From assembly GCF_905372115.1 (NCBI RefSeq), contig NZ_CAJPNR010000001.1, forward strand, positions 1 through 64,000: a DNA stretch of 64,000 nt, read 5' to 3'. This DNA is from an uncultured Streptococcus sp. Lineage in GTDB: Bacteria > Bacillota > Bacilli > Lactobacillales > Streptococcaceae. A program made the position numbers and the translations under genes. Shown here piece by piece: positions 52,712 to 62,329 of this stretch (the stretch's first letter is position 1; each line of letters begins with the position of its first letter). Below the pieces are notes generated by a model. It had not been told where the DNA came from, did no database searches, and saw nothing but the letters and a program-made list of their open reading frames with translations.

Positions 52712-53773
52712 ATGTTATCAAGAGTTGAAAAGTTTGAAGCAGCATTGGCTCAGACAGAATGCGACGCTGTTTTAGTAACTAATCTGAAAAATATTTACTA
52801 TCTGACTGGTTTCAGTGGGACGGAAGCGACAGTTTTCATCAGCAAGAATCGTCGGATTTTCCTGACGGATGCGCGCTATACGCTGATTGCCAAGGGAGTT
52901 GTCCAAGGTTTTGATATTGTGGAAACACGCGATGCGATTGGGGAGATTGTTAAGATTATTGCGGGCGATAAGCTGCAAAAAATCGGCTTTGAGGATGAAA
53001 TTTCCTATGCCTACTTCAAAATGCTGGAAAGTGTCTTCTCAGCTTACGAGCTGGTTCCCATGACAGCCTTTATTGAAAATTTGCGCATGATTAAAGATGA
53101 GCAAGAAATCGCGACCATTCGCAAGTCCTGTCAGATTTCGGACCAAGCCTTCCTAGATGTGCTGGATTTTATCAAGCCTGGTGAGACGACTGAGCTGGCT
53201 GTTATGAACTTTTTAGATGCCCGTATGCGCCAGCTAGGTGCTTCAGGTGCCTCTTTTGACTTCATCATCGCTTCGGGTTACCGCTCTGCTATGCCGCATG
53301 GTGTGGCTAGTGACAAGGTCATTCAAAAAGGGGAAACCCTGACCATGGACTTTGGCTGCTACTACAATCACTATGTCAGTGATATGACGCGGACTGTTCA
53401 TGTGGGACAGGTGACGGATGAGGAGCGGGAGATTTATGATATTGTCCTGCGCAGCAATCAAGCCCTGATAGAAGCAGCCAAGGCTGGTCTTAGCCGGATT
53501 GATTTTGACCGGATTCCGCGCCAGATTATTAACGATGCTGGCTACGGTCCTTACTTTAGCCATGGGATCGGCCACGGTATCGGCCTGGACATCCATGAGA
53601 TTCCTTACTTTGGCAAGTCAGAAGAGCCGATTGAGGCGGGCATGGTCTTGACTGATGAGCCGGGTATTTATCTGGACGGCAAATATGGCGTCCGCATCGA
53701 AGACGATCTCCTCATCACAGAAACCGGCTGCGAAGTCCTAACTCTTGCGCCGAAAGAATTGATTGTTATTTGA
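52712..53773 (+). CDS. pepP: Xaa-Pro peptidase (M24 family)
   Basis: 353 residues: N-terminal creatinase-like domain to about 125, then the pita-bread metallopeptidase. Ligands are visible in TMDFGCYYNHYVSDMTRTVHV (two Asp), SHGIGHGIGLDIHE (His), LTDEPGIYL (Glu) and VRIEDDLLIT (Glu). It cleaves X-Pro bonds in peptides in the cytoplasm; whether it acts as aminopeptidase P or prolidase is not settled by sequence. GGAGG precedes the ATG, and TGATATAAT (extended -10) lies at 52675-52683. Confidence 0.9.
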   Translation: MLSRVEKFEAALAQTECDAVLVTNLKNIYYLTGFSGTEATVFISKNRRIFLTDARYTLIAKGVVQGFDIVETRDAIGEIVKIIAGDKLQKIGFEDEISYAYFKMLESVFSAYELVPMTAFIENLRMIKDEQEIATIRKSCQISDQAFLDVLDFIKPGETTELAVMNFLDARMRQLGASGASFDFIIASGYRSAMPHGVASDKVIQKGETLTMDFGCYYNHYVSDMTRTVHVGQVTDEEREIYDIVLRSNQALIEAAKAGLSRIDFDRIPRQIINDAGYGPYFSHGIGHGIGLDIHEIPYFGKSEEPIEAGMVLTDEPGIYLDGKYGVRIEDDLLITETGCEVLTLAPKELIVI

Positions 53774-53834
53774 GAATTATCAGGCTTTATGATAGAATAA
53801 GTAGAAATATAATTTTAAAAAGAGGTAATATAGA

Positions 53835-54395
53835 ATGATTGAAGCAAGTAAGCTGAAAGCTGGGATGACCTTCGAAACAGCTGATGGGAAACTCATCCGC
53901 GTTTTGGAAGCGAGCCACCACAAGCCAGGTAAGGGAAATACGATTATGCGTATGAAGCTGCGCGATGTTCGTACTGGATCTACCTTTGATACCAGCTACC
54001 GTCCAGAAGAAAAATTTGAACAAGCCATTATTGAAACTGTTCCAGCTCAATACTTGTACCAAATGGATGACACTGCTTATTTCATGAATACTGAGACATA
54101 TGATCAATATGAAATTCCAGTAGTCAATGTAGAAGAAGAATTGAAATTCATCCTTGAAAACTCTGATGTGAAAATCCAGTTCTACGGAACAGAAGTGATT
54201 GGTGTGACAGTACCAACAACAGTTGAATTGGTCGTGACAGATACTCAGCCATCTATTAAGGGAGCTACTGTTACCGGATCTGGTAAGCCAGCGACACTTG
54301 AGACTGGTCTTGTTGTCAACGTACCAGACTTCATCGAAGTTGGACAAAAATTAATCATCAACACAGCAGAAGGAACTTACGTTTCTCGCGCATAA
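53835..54395 (+). CDS. efp: Elongation factor P
   Basis: 186 residues in three beta domains. The loop KPGKGNTIMRMKLRDV carries the lysine that enters the ribosomal P site, and DTAYFMNTETYDQYEIP and GVTVPTTVELVVTDTQPSIKG are family hallmarks. EF-P relieves stalling at polyproline stretches. It follows pepP by 61 bases and is probably co-transcribed. Confidence 0.97.
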   Translation: MIEASKLKAGMTFETADGKLIRVLEASHHKPGKGNTIMRMKLRDVRTGSTFDTSYRPEEKFEQAIIETVPAQYLYQMDDTAYFMNTETYDQYEIPVVNVEEELKFILENSDVKIQFYGTEVIGVTVPTTVELVVTDTQPSIKGATVTGSGKPATLETGLVVNVPDFIEVGQKLIINTAEGTYVSRA

Positions 54396-54414
54396 TATAG
54401 AAGAGGTAATAACT

Positions 54415-54804
54415 ATGGCAGCTGAACAATTAGGTGAAATCGTCATTGCGCCACGTGTTTTGGAAAAAATCATTGCCATTGCAACGGCAAAGGTAGAAGG
54501 TGTTTATTCCTTCGCAAATAAGAGTATGTCAGACAGTCTTTCTATGCGCTCACTCGGTCGTGGAGTATCGCTCCATACAGATGAGACAGGTGATGTGACT
54601 GTAGACATCTATCTGTATTTGGAATACGGTGTCAGCGTTCCGACTGTTGCAGTAGCAATCCAGAAGGCTGTAAAAAGTGCTGTTTTTGATATGGCTGAGG
54701 TAGAGCTGTCTGCGGTCAATATCCATGTGGCAGGCATTGTTCCAGAAAAGGCACCGAAGCCAGACTTGAAAGATCTATTTGATGAGGACTTCCTCAATGA
54801 CTGA
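54415..54804 (+). CDS. Asp23/Gls24 family envelope stress response protein
   Basis: 129 residues of the DUF322 fold: GEIVIAPRVLEKIIAIATAKVEGVYSF and VTVDIYLYLEYGVSVPTVAVAIQKAV. Relatives bind membrane anchors and respond to alkaline or envelope stress. The position between efp and nusB is conserved in streptococci. It overlaps nusB by 8 bases. Confidence 0.9.
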   Translation: MAAEQLGEIVIAPRVLEKIIAIATAKVEGVYSFANKSMSDSLSMRSLGRGVSLHTDETGDVTVDIYLYLEYGVSVPTVAVAIQKAVKSAVFDMAEVELSAVNIHVAGIVPEKAPKPDLKDLFDEDFLND

Positions 54805-55228
54805 TATACTGTTGGAATCCAGAAGAGGTCTGCGCCAGCGGGCTTTTCAGGCCCTGATGAGCCTAGAGTATGAAGGGGATCTTGTAGAAGCTTGTCGCTT
54901 TGCCTATTCTTATGATAAGGATGAAGAGGCTGACAAAGCTGCGGAAGCTGGTATTCCAGCCTTCCTGCTCAATCTGGTCTCTGGTGTGGTCCAGTCCAAG
55001 GACGACTTGGATAAGAAAATTGCCCAGCATCTCAAAAAGGGCTGGACAGTGGATCGTCTGACGCTGGTAGAGAAAAATATCCTGCGTCTGGGTATCTTTG
55101 AGATTACAGAGTTTGACACCCCACAGCTGGTAGCAGTCAACGAAGCCATTGAGCTTTCCAAGCAATTTTCTGACGAAAAGTCCAGTAAGTTCATTAATGG
55201 GATTTTGAGTCAATTTATCGTTGAATAA
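54797..55228 (+). CDS. nusB: Transcription antitermination factor NusB
   Basis: 143 residues from the ATG at 54797 (MTDILLESRRGLRQRAFQALMSLE), with GAGGA upstream inside the preceding gene. The all-helical NusB fold is recognised by WTVDRLTLVEKNILRLGIFEI and VAVNEAIELSKQFSDEKSSKFINGIL. It acts with NusE (S10) in rRNA antitermination. Confidence 0.95.
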   Translation: MTDILLESRRGLRQRAFQALMSLEYEGDLVEACRFAYSYDKDEEADKAAEAGIPAFLLNLVSGVVQSKDDLDKKIAQHLKKGWTVDRLTLVEKNILRLGIFEITEFDTPQLVAVNEAIELSKQFSDEKSSKFINGILSQFIVE

Positions 55229-55235
55229 TAATGAA

Positions 55236-55264
55236 GGTCGAGACAAATGTCTTGGCTTTTTTGC
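55236..55264 (+). terminator. Weak terminator after nusB
   Basis: GAGACA / TGTCTT hairpin followed by GGCTTTTTT. Confidence 0.45.
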
Positions 55265-55363
55265 TTGTCAATTGTCGTTTGAATCGCAAATAGCTTATCG
55301 AATCATCAAAATCCACACAGAAAGCATGAAGTATCTGAGTGAAAAAAACTCTTCTTGAAAGCC

Positions 55364-55392
55364 TTTACAAGTTCAAAAAGAATCGGTATAAT
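55364..55392 (+). promoter_or_regulatory. Pullulanase promoter
   Basis: TTTACA (55364-55369), 17 bases, TATAAT (55387-55392). Confidence 0.8.
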
Positions 55393-55398
55393 AAATAC

Positions 55399-55413
55399 AG
55401 AAAACGTTTGCAT
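55399..55413 (-). promoter_or_regulatory. cre site (CcpA operator) at the pullulanase start site
   Basis: The minus strand reads ATGCAAACGTTTTCT, which fully fits WTGNAANCGNWNNCW. It begins 7 bases after the -10, so it covers the expected transcription start and should let CcpA repress the gene when glucose is present. Confidence 0.75.
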
Positions 55414-55453
55414 AGATGTTCTCTATAAGAAAAAATAAAGGAGTTTTCTGTTT

Positions 55454-58400
55454 ATGAAAAATAACTATCACCTACAGTCTCGGATGGGCGAAAAGCGTCA
55501 ATACTTTGGTATTCGTCGCTTAAAAGTTGGTGTGGCTTCTGTTGTGATTGCTTCAGGTTTTTTATTGGGGCAGTCCCACTTAGTGAAGGCGGATGAGGCG
55601 AGCACATCGGGCGGCCCAGCGACAGCAGCAGTCTCTGATACAAATGCGGCAGCCCAACCTAAGTCAGCAGATGAAGAAAAAACTGGAGAGGCAGATAGTT
55701 CAGGAGCGGGGGCTTCAGAGCAGGCTGCTCCAACTGGTGTGCTAGCAGATCAAGCTCCAGCTAGTGCGGGTTCAGAAGCAGCTGATCAAGAAGCTGCAAA
55801 TCCAAGTGAAAAAGACAAGCAAGAACCAGTTAGTCAGCCGCAGGCTTCGGAGAAAGACACTATCGAAGAAGGCAATATTCGCTTTCATTTCAAAACCTTG
55901 CCTTCACAAAATCTAGACAGCTTGGGCCTGTGGACTTGGGATGATGTCGAGACGCCTTCTAGCCAAAAGGGTGGTTGGCCGACTGGAGCGACTAGCTTTG
56001 CGACTGCCAAAGAAGATGACTACGGTTATTACCTTGATGTTAAAATGGCTGAGAAAAGAAGCAAAATCAGCCTTTTGATCAATAATACAGCAGGGCAAAA
56101 TATTACCGGTGACAAGACAGTTGAACTGCTCAGTCCTCAGATGAATGAGGTTTGGTTTGACACGGACTATCAACCTCATACCTATGAGCCTTTGAAAAAA
56201 GGGATGGTACGGATCAACTACTATCGTACAGATGGCCAGTATGATAAGAAGTCGCTCTGGCTTTGGGGAGATGTCCAAAATCCAAGCAAGAATTGGCCTG
56301 ACGGGGTGGACTTCGAGAAGACTGGGAAATACGGTCGCTATGTAGATGTCCCTTTGAAAGATGCTGCTAAGATGATTGGCTTTTTGCTTTTAGACGAGAG
56401 CAAATCAGGAGATGATGTGAAGATTCAAAATCAGGATTATAATTTCGCTAATTTGGAGAAAAATAGCCAGATTTTCTTGCGTGATGCGGATCCGACAGTT
56501 TATACCAACCCTTACTTTGTCAACGATATTCGTATGACGGGAGCCCAGCATATAGGCTTGACCGAGATTGAAGCCAGCTTTTCTACCTTAGAAAATGCCA
56601 AAAAAGAGGAAATTTTAAAGAACTTAAAGATTACGGACAAAGATGGCAATGAAGTCGCTGTTAAAGATGTGGTTCTGGATCCTAAGACTAAAAGCGCCAA
56701 ATTCATAGGTGATTTTAACCAAGCTCAGTCACCTTATCTTATCAAATATGGCAATGATCAATTCAAAACCAGCATGAACTGGCAGTTGAAGGATAGTATT
56801 TATAAGTATGATGGTGAATTGGGAGCTCGTGTTTCTCAAGCGGGCAAACAAGTGGACCTAACTTTCTGGTCACCAAGTGCGGACCAAGTCGATTTGGCGG
56901 TCTATGACAAAGAAGATCAGAACAAGGTCGTTGGACGCCTGGCTATGCAGAAGGGTGAGTCTGGCACATGGACGAGCAGGTTGACGCCTGAGAGCGGTCT
57001 GGGGATTTCAGACTATCGAGGGTATTTCTATCATTATGAAATTACTCGCGGTGGTAAAAAAGTTCTTGTACTGGATCCCTATGCCAAGTCTTTAGCCGCT
57101 TGGAACAGTGAAGATGCGGACAAGGGGGATGCCTACAAGATTGCCAAGGCAGCTTTTGTAGATCCAAGTGAATATGGACCGAAAGACCTGACCTATGCTA
57201 CTATTCCGAACTTCAAGAAGCGGGAGGATGCCTTGATTTATGAGGCACATGTTCGTGATTTTACTTCAGATCCAGCTATTTCAAAAGATTTGAAATCTCA
57301 ATTTGGAACTTTCTCAGCTTTCATTGAGAAATTAGATTATTTGAAAGATTTGGGAGTGACCCACGTTCAGCTCTTGCCAGTTCTAAGTTATTACTTTGTA
57401 AATGAGTTGAAAAATGCTGAGCGCATGGACAAGTACGCTTCCAGCAACAGCAACTATAACTGGGGCTATGATCCGCAAAACTACTTCTCGCTGACAGGTA
57501 TGTACTCCAGCACGCCAACAGATCCAGCCAAGCGCATTGAGGAATTTAAAAACCTTGTCAACGAAATTCATAAGCGTGGAATGGGCGTTATCCTGGATGT
57601 GGTCTATAATCATACGGCTAAGACCTCTATCTTTGAAGACTTGGAGCCCAATTACTACCACTTTATGGATGCGGATGGTACACCGAGATCCAGCTTTGGC
57701 GGTGGCCGCTTGGGTACTACTCACTATATGAGCAGACGGGTCTTGGTGGATTCGATCAAGTACCTGACAGAGCAGTATAAGGTAGATGGCTTCCGCTTTG
57801 ATATGATGGGGGACCACGATGCTGAGTCCATCCAAAAAGCCTTTGAAGAAGCCAAAAAACTTAATCCAAATCTCATTATGCTGGGCGAGGGCTGGAAGAC
57901 CTATACAGGTGATGAAAATAAAGCTGTCCAGCCGGCTGACCAATCTTGGATGAAGTCAACAGACACGGTAGCGGTCTTCTCAGATGATATTCGCAATACC
58001 TTGAAATCGGGTTATCCAAATGAGGGAACACCAGCCTTTATCACTGGTGGCAAGCGCAGTGTGGAAAATGTCTTCAAAAACATCAAGGCGCAGCCAACCA
58101 ATTTTGAGGCGGATAGCCCGGGGGATGTGATCCAATACATCGCAGCCCATGATAATCTGACGCTCTTTGATATCATTGCCCAGTCGATCAAGAAAGATCC
58201 GGCAGTGGCTGCCAACTATCAGGAGATTCATCGTCGCCTGCGTCTGGGAAATCTGATGATTTTGACTTCGCAAGGGACACCATTTATCCACTCTGGTCAA
58301 GAATACGGCCGAACCAAGCAATTCCGTGATCCTGCCTATAAATATCCTGTCTCCGAAGACAAGGTTCCAAACAAAGCGCATTTGTTGACCAATGAGGACG

Positions 58401-59152
58401 GCACGCCGTTTGACTATCCGTACTTCATTCATGATTCTTATGATTCGAGCGACGCGGTCAACCACTTTGACTGGACCAAGGCGACTGATTCGGAGAAGTT
58501 CCCTGAAAATGCCAAGAGTCGTGCCTATATGAAAGGCTTGATTGCCTTGCGGAGATCAACAGATGCTTTTACCCGCAGCTCCAAAGATGAAGTGGAGCAA
58601 AATGTGACCCTCATCACCCAGCCTGGCAAGGATGGTATTGAGAAAGAAGACCTTGTTCTCGGCTACCAAGTGGTTGCGTCAAATGGCGATATTTATGCTG
58701 TCTTTGTCAATGCGGACACCAAGGAACGACAATTCAACTTTGGTGAAGCCTACAAGCATCTAGCAGGTGCAGAGGTTGTGGCAGATGGCAATATGGCAGG
58801 AGTGATAGCTATTTCTGATCCAGCAGGTATCACTAGAAACAGCAATGGTTTAGCCCTAGCTCCGCTCACAGCGACTATTTTGCGACTTCGAAAAGTTAAC
58901 CCAGCTCAGGAAGAAAAATCCCAAGATCCAACAGCTCAAGAAGAGCAGCTGTCTGCCTCTTCTGTAGCCAAGGCTCAGCCTAAGCCTTTATCCTTGGATG
59001 CGCAAGAACCTCAGGATTCAGCAGTAAAAGAAGCGGCTAGCCAAACAGAAAAAACCTTGCCAAAAACGGGAACAAGCACTTCCCTACTGGCACTTTTAGG
59101 TGGCTTCCTTGCTTTCCTGGCCGGTCTGTTAACCTTTAGAAAGAAACAGTAA
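55454..59152 (+). CDS. pulA: Cell-wall-anchored pullulanase
   Basis: 1232 residues. A YSIRK-like signal peptide (YFGIRRLKVGVASVVIASG) is followed by an Ala/Glu/Ser-rich linker to about 135. Two CBM41 glycogen-binding modules begin IRFHFKTLPSQNLDSLGLWTW and VRINYYRTDGQYDKKSLWLWG. An N-domain leads to a GH13 barrel with YNWGYDPQNY, VILDVVYNHT, nucleophile Asp783 in GFRFDMMGD, acid Glu812 in LGEGWK, and AAHDNLTLFD. The C-terminus is LPKTGTST, a hydrophobic helix and RKKQ for sortase. It debranches alpha-1,6 links of glycogen or starch at the surface, like SpuA/PulA of other streptococci, and can bind host glycogen. Confidence 0.95.
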   Translation: MKNNYHLQSRMGEKRQYFGIRRLKVGVASVVIASGFLLGQSHLVKADEASTSGGPATAAVSDTNAAAQPKSADEEKTGEADSSGAGASEQAAPTGVLADQAPASAGSEAADQEAANPSEKDKQEPVSQPQASEKDTIEEGNIRFHFKTLPSQNLDSLGLWTWDDVETPSSQKGGWPTGATSFATAKEDDYGYYLDVKMAEKRSKISLLINNTAGQNITGDKTVELLSPQMNEVWFDTDYQPHTYEPLKKGMVRINYYRTDGQYDKKSLWLWGDVQNPSKNWPDGVDFEKTGKYGRYVDVPLKDAAKMIGFLLLDESKSGDDVKIQNQDYNFANLEKNSQIFLRDADPTVYTNPYFVNDIRMTGAQHIGLTEIEASFSTLENAKKEEILKNLKITDKDGNEVAVKDVVLDPKTKSAKFIGDFNQAQSPYLIKYGNDQFKTSMNWQLKDSIYKYDGELGARVSQAGKQVDLTFWSPSADQVDLAVYDKEDQNKVVGRLAMQKGESGTWTSRLTPESGLGISDYRGYFYHYEITRGGKKVLVLDPYAKSLAAWNSEDADKGDAYKIAKAAFVDPSEYGPKDLTYATIPNFKKREDALIYEAHVRDFTSDPAISKDLKSQFGTFSAFIEKLDYLKDLGVTHVQLLPVLSYYFVNELKNAERMDKYASSNSNYNWGYDPQNYFSLTGMYSSTPTDPAKRIEEFKNLVNEIHKRGMGVILDVVYNHTAKTSIFEDLEPNYYHFMDADGTPRSSFGGGRLGTTHYMSRRVLVDSIKYLTEQYKVDGFRFDMMGDHDAESIQKAFEEAKKLNPNLIMLGEGWKTYTGDENKAVQPADQSWMKSTDTVAVFSDDIRNTLKSGYPNEGTPAFITGGKRSVENVFKNIKAQPTNFEADSPGDVIQYIAAHDNLTLFDIIAQSIKKDPAVAANYQEIHRRLRLGNLMILTSQGTPFIHSGQEYGRTKQFRDPAYKYPVSEDKVPNKAHLLTNEDGTPFDYPYFIHDSYDSSDAVNHFDWTKATDSEKFPENAKSRAYMKGLIALRRSTDAFTRSSKDEVEQNVTLITQPGKDGIEKEDLVLGYQVVASNGDIYAVFVNADTKERQFNFGEAYKHLAGAEVVADGNMAGVIAISDPAGITRNSNGLALAPLTATILRLRKVNPAQEEKSQDPTAQEEQLSASSVAKAQPKPLSLDAQEPQDSAVKEAASQTEKTLPKTGTSTSLLALLGGFLAFLAGLLTFRKKQ

Positions 59153-59258
59153 GGAGTTCTGCTTTTTATCTGATACACCTCAAATCACATCAGATTCGAT
59201 GTCTCTCCGGAGCTTTTGGAGGCTGTAGATAAAAGGGATAGATAAAAAATTTAGATAG

Positions 59259-59303
59259 CAAAAACGCATAGAATCAACACTTTTATGATTTTATGCGTTT
59301 TTT
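59259..59303. terminator. Bidirectional terminator after the pullulanase gene
   Basis: AAAAACGCATA.AATCA / TGATT.TATGCGTTTTTT hairpin. The rest of 59153-59421 shows no gene. Confidence 0.85.
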
Positions 59304-59421
59304 AATGCAGAGTGTCATCATAAATGGATTCAAATTTTTATTTTCTGCTCAACTTTGTCAACGGTTAAGTCCTTTAGTTTCAAGTCAACAAAGGAAAAAA
59401 TTGAATTAAACGACCATTCCC

Positions 59422-60432
59422 TTACTCAGTCTTGTGTATACAGAGTGTGTGCTGACATTGGGCACAGCTTTTCTCGTTGGTTGGTTGGTGCCGGTTTCGG
59501 ATCTCGTATGGATAGATGCCCATATATTTTTTGAAGAGGGAGGAAAAGCGGCTGTGTGACTGGTAGCCAACGGTGAGAGCGACATCCTTGATACTGAGAT
59601 GGGGCGTTTTCAAAAGCTGCTCGGCCATACTTATACGCCGGCGCTGCGTGTACTCAGTGATGGTCATATTGTATTTTAGCTTAAAAGCATTTTTCAGCTT
59701 TGTCTTGCTCATCATGGCAATTTTGGCCAACAGGTCTTGCGGGATATTGGATGCATAATGGTCATCAATATATCTGCTGACATTGCCGAGAGCCAGATCG
59801 TCTTCAGCATTCAAAGGGCTTGCTGTCTGATGGTTGTAGTACTCATTGATAATGACACTGAGCCATTCCTTGGCCTTAATCTCATAGAAAAGTTCACTTC
59901 CGATAGAGTTGACATGGTAATGCAAGAGCTCGTCTGCGATTTTTTCCAGCTTTCCAGCATTGAACTTGTGAGATTCTGTGAAAATATCACTGATTTCCCT
60001 TAGGTCTAGCTGGTACTGGGTCATCAGGTAGTCTTCAATCATCTGACGTTTAAAGTCAATTTCCACCGTTTGAAAAGGAGTTTGGCCATTTAGCAAGAAG
60101 CGGACAGACTGCTTTTGATTGAGAATGATAAAGCTAGATTTGCTGCGCAGAGCTTTGTAGGGAGACAAGCACTCTCCATGGGCAGCTTTCATATAGGAGG
60201 AAAAGGCTAAGAAATCTGGGAATTCCTTCAAATCCATGGTAAAAAAAGTGTCTCTTTTGATAAAGGAATCATGAATGTTGATGCGGAAATAGTCTGTTTC
60301 GTAATTCCAGTAAAATCCTTCCATCTCTTCCTTATCAACAAAGTAGGTCTTGCCGTGGGAGGAGAAACGCTGGCAGTTTTCTAGTAGAGTGTAGTTGCTA
60401 TACGATAAAATGCTCTCAAAATCTTTGCTCAT
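59422..60432 (-). CDS. AraC-family regulator (YbtA/PchR-like) with Cys-rich tail
   Basis: 336 residues from the ATG at 60432, preceded by AAGGAAGGA. The last ~110 residues have the two AraC helices (IPQDLLAKIAMMSKTKLKNAF and LSIKDVALTVGYQSHSRFSSLF). The N-terminal ~220 residues resemble the sensor part of PchR/YbtA-type siderophore regulators. The end CAQCQHTLCIHK has C-x2-C-x5-C-x-H spacing, a possible metal or redox site not usual in AraC proteins. It is divergent from the ABC transporter pair, its likely target. Confidence 0.82.
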   Translation of the reverse strand: MSKDFESILSYSNYTLLENCQRFSSHGKTYFVDKEEMEGFYWNYETDYFRINIHDSFIKRDTFFTMDLKEFPDFLAFSSYMKAAHGECLSPYKALRSKSSFIILNQKQSVRFLLNGQTPFQTVEIDFKRQMIEDYLMTQYQLDLREISDIFTESHKFNAGKLEKIADELLHYHVNSIGSELFYEIKAKEWLSVIINEYYNHQTASPLNAEDDLALGNVSRYIDDHYASNIPQDLLAKIAMMSKTKLKNAFKLKYNMTITEYTQRRRISMAEQLLKTPHLSIKDVALTVGYQSHSRFSSLFKKYMGIYPYEIRNRHQPTNEKSCAQCQHTLCIHKTE

Positions 60433-60586
60433 CAAATGTCCTTCCTTGCTACGATTAGCCAAATACTACAATTCGTCATAAAATTTAATATTGATTGTTG
60501 TTCATTTTTAAGAATGGTAAAATATTAGTAGTAATTTCAGTATATATGATTGACTTTGTTTTGACAAGTAGGAGAAGGTGATTTCG

Positions 60587-62329
60587 ATGTTTTCAGTGTA
60601 TAAGAAACTATTTTTTTACATTCCAGAGCGGAAAGGTCTGGCTTATCTTGCTATCATTTGTTCGACCTTGTCTTCTGTGCTGATGGTGGGCTCGCTTTAT
60701 GTGCTTTATCAGTTTTTGGAGAAGGTTATTCGTTTTCAAGAGACCGAAGCTAGCCTTCCGACAGCCGTTACGGTAGTGTCTATGATGTTGGTCGCTTCGT
60801 TCCTATATACAGGATCAGGCCTTCTTGCTCACGTGGTGGCTTTTCGTTTAGAGACCAATCTGCGCAAGCGGGGCATTGATGGCCTCATGGCTTCTAACTT
60901 TTCCTTTTTTGACCAATCCAGCTCGGGAAAAACTCGTAAGATTATTGATGATAATGCAGCGGAGACGCATACGATTGTTGCTCATCTCATACCTGATAAT
61001 GTTGGAGTGGTGGTGACGCCTTTGATGATTATCGGTCTGAGCTTTGCGGTACATCCGCTACTGGGTTTGCTGCTACTTGTTTTGATTGCTATTGGAGCTT
61101 GGCTGGTCAAGGGCATGATTGGGGAGAAGGAGCTCATGCAGCTTTATTCGGAGAAGCTGGAAAATCTGAACAGCGCCACTGTCGAATACGTTCGTGGTAT
61201 GCAGGTGATTAAGATTTTCAAGACTTCAGTTGACTCTTTTAAAGCTTTGTCCCAAGCTATCCGAGAGTATTCAGACACGGCGTTAGATTATTCTTTTACC
61301 TGCCGTCAGGCATACGTCAGCTTTCAGGTGCTCTTTGCTTCTTATATTTTATTTCTGATTACGGGTTTTGTCTTTTTTCTGCCTGCTAGTCAGCACCTCA
61401 GTCTGCTACCTGCTTTTCTATTTCTCTTTTCAGTCATTGGTCTGCTGTTTACTTGCTTTATGCGGGTCATGTATCTGGGCATGTACCAGTACAAGGCCAT
61501 CCAGGTGATTGATAAGATCGAGCATCTTTATACTGAGATGACCGATAGCAAGGTTTATCAGGGACAGGAGAGCCAATTGCTGGATTCCAGTGTGGAGTTC
61601 AAAGAGGTATCCTTTGGCTATGAGGAAGACCAGTTAATTTTGGAGAAACTATCTTTTCATTTGGAGTCAAATAAGGTCTATGCTTTGGTGGGAGCCAGCG
61701 GTAGCGGTAAGTCAACGATTGCTAAGCTCATTGCCGGTTTTTATAAGCCTTCTAACGGCCAGATTCTGCTGGGGCACAAGCCTCTAGAGTCCTACAGTCA
61801 GGAAGCGGCCATGCAGCAGATCGCCTTTGTATTTCAGCAGTCTAAGCTTTTTAAGAAGTCTATTTTTGATAATGTCAAGCTAGGTAATCCTGCAGCCAGC
61901 AATCAGGAAGTCATGCGGGCTCTGGAATTGGCCTGCTGCCAAGATATTCTGGATAAATTTTCTGAGCGGGAGCAGACCGTGATCGGCTCCAAAGGCGTCC
62001 ATTTGTCGGGTGGCGAAATGCAGCGACTGGCTATTGCTCGAGCCATTCTCAAGGATGCTCAGCTGATTATTTTGGATGAGGCATCGGCCTCTACAGATGT
62101 CAATAATGAATACCAGATTCAGCAGGCCTTTGCGCATCTAATAGAGCATAAGACGGTCATCATCATTGCTCATCGTCTGAGCTCTATCAAGGGAGTGGAC
62201 GAAATTTTAGTCATTGAGAAGGGCAAGATTATCGAGCGGGGTAAGGATGAGGAACTCTCTGTCAAGGGCAGTCTCTATCAGCATCTGAAAGAACTCTACG
62301 CCAGCGCTGACGAATGGAGGGTCTCTTGA
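60587..62329 (+). CDS. ABC transporter, fused permease-ATPase, first subunit
   Basis: 580 residues from the ATG at 60587, 9 bases after GGAGAAG; a GTG at 60578 abuts that ribosome site and is not used. Six membrane helices (about 15-300) precede an ATPase with Walker A GASGSGKSTIAK, signature HLSGGEMQRLAIARA, Walker B LIILDEASASTD and H-loop IIAHRLSS. It resembles YbtP/IrtA-like half transporters. Its stop overlaps the start of a second half transporter (TGATG), so the two form a heterodimer. With the PchR-like regulator this suggests iron-chelate or metal traffic, but drug export cannot be excluded. Confidence 0.88.
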   Translation: MFSVYKKLFFYIPERKGLAYLAIICSTLSSVLMVGSLYVLYQFLEKVIRFQETEASLPTAVTVVSMMLVASFLYTGSGLLAHVVAFRLETNLRKRGIDGLMASNFSFFDQSSSGKTRKIIDDNAAETHTIVAHLIPDNVGVVVTPLMIIGLSFAVHPLLGLLLLVLIAIGAWLVKGMIGEKELMQLYSEKLENLNSATVEYVRGMQVIKIFKTSVDSFKALSQAIREYSDTALDYSFTCRQAYVSFQVLFASYILFLITGFVFFLPASQHLSLLPAFLFLFSVIGLLFTCFMRVMYLGMYQYKAIQVIDKIEHLYTEMTDSKVYQGQESQLLDSSVEFKEVSFGYEEDQLILEKLSFHLESNKVYALVGASGSGKSTIAKLIAGFYKPSNGQILLGHKPLESYSQEAAMQQIAFVFQQSKLFKKSIFDNVKLGNPAASNQEVMRALELACCQDILDKFSEREQTVIGSKGVHLSGGEMQRLAIARAILKDAQLIILDEASASTDVNNEYQIQQAFAHLIEHKTVIIIAHRLSSIKGVDEILVIEKGKIIERGKDEELSVKGSLYQHLKELYASADEWRVS

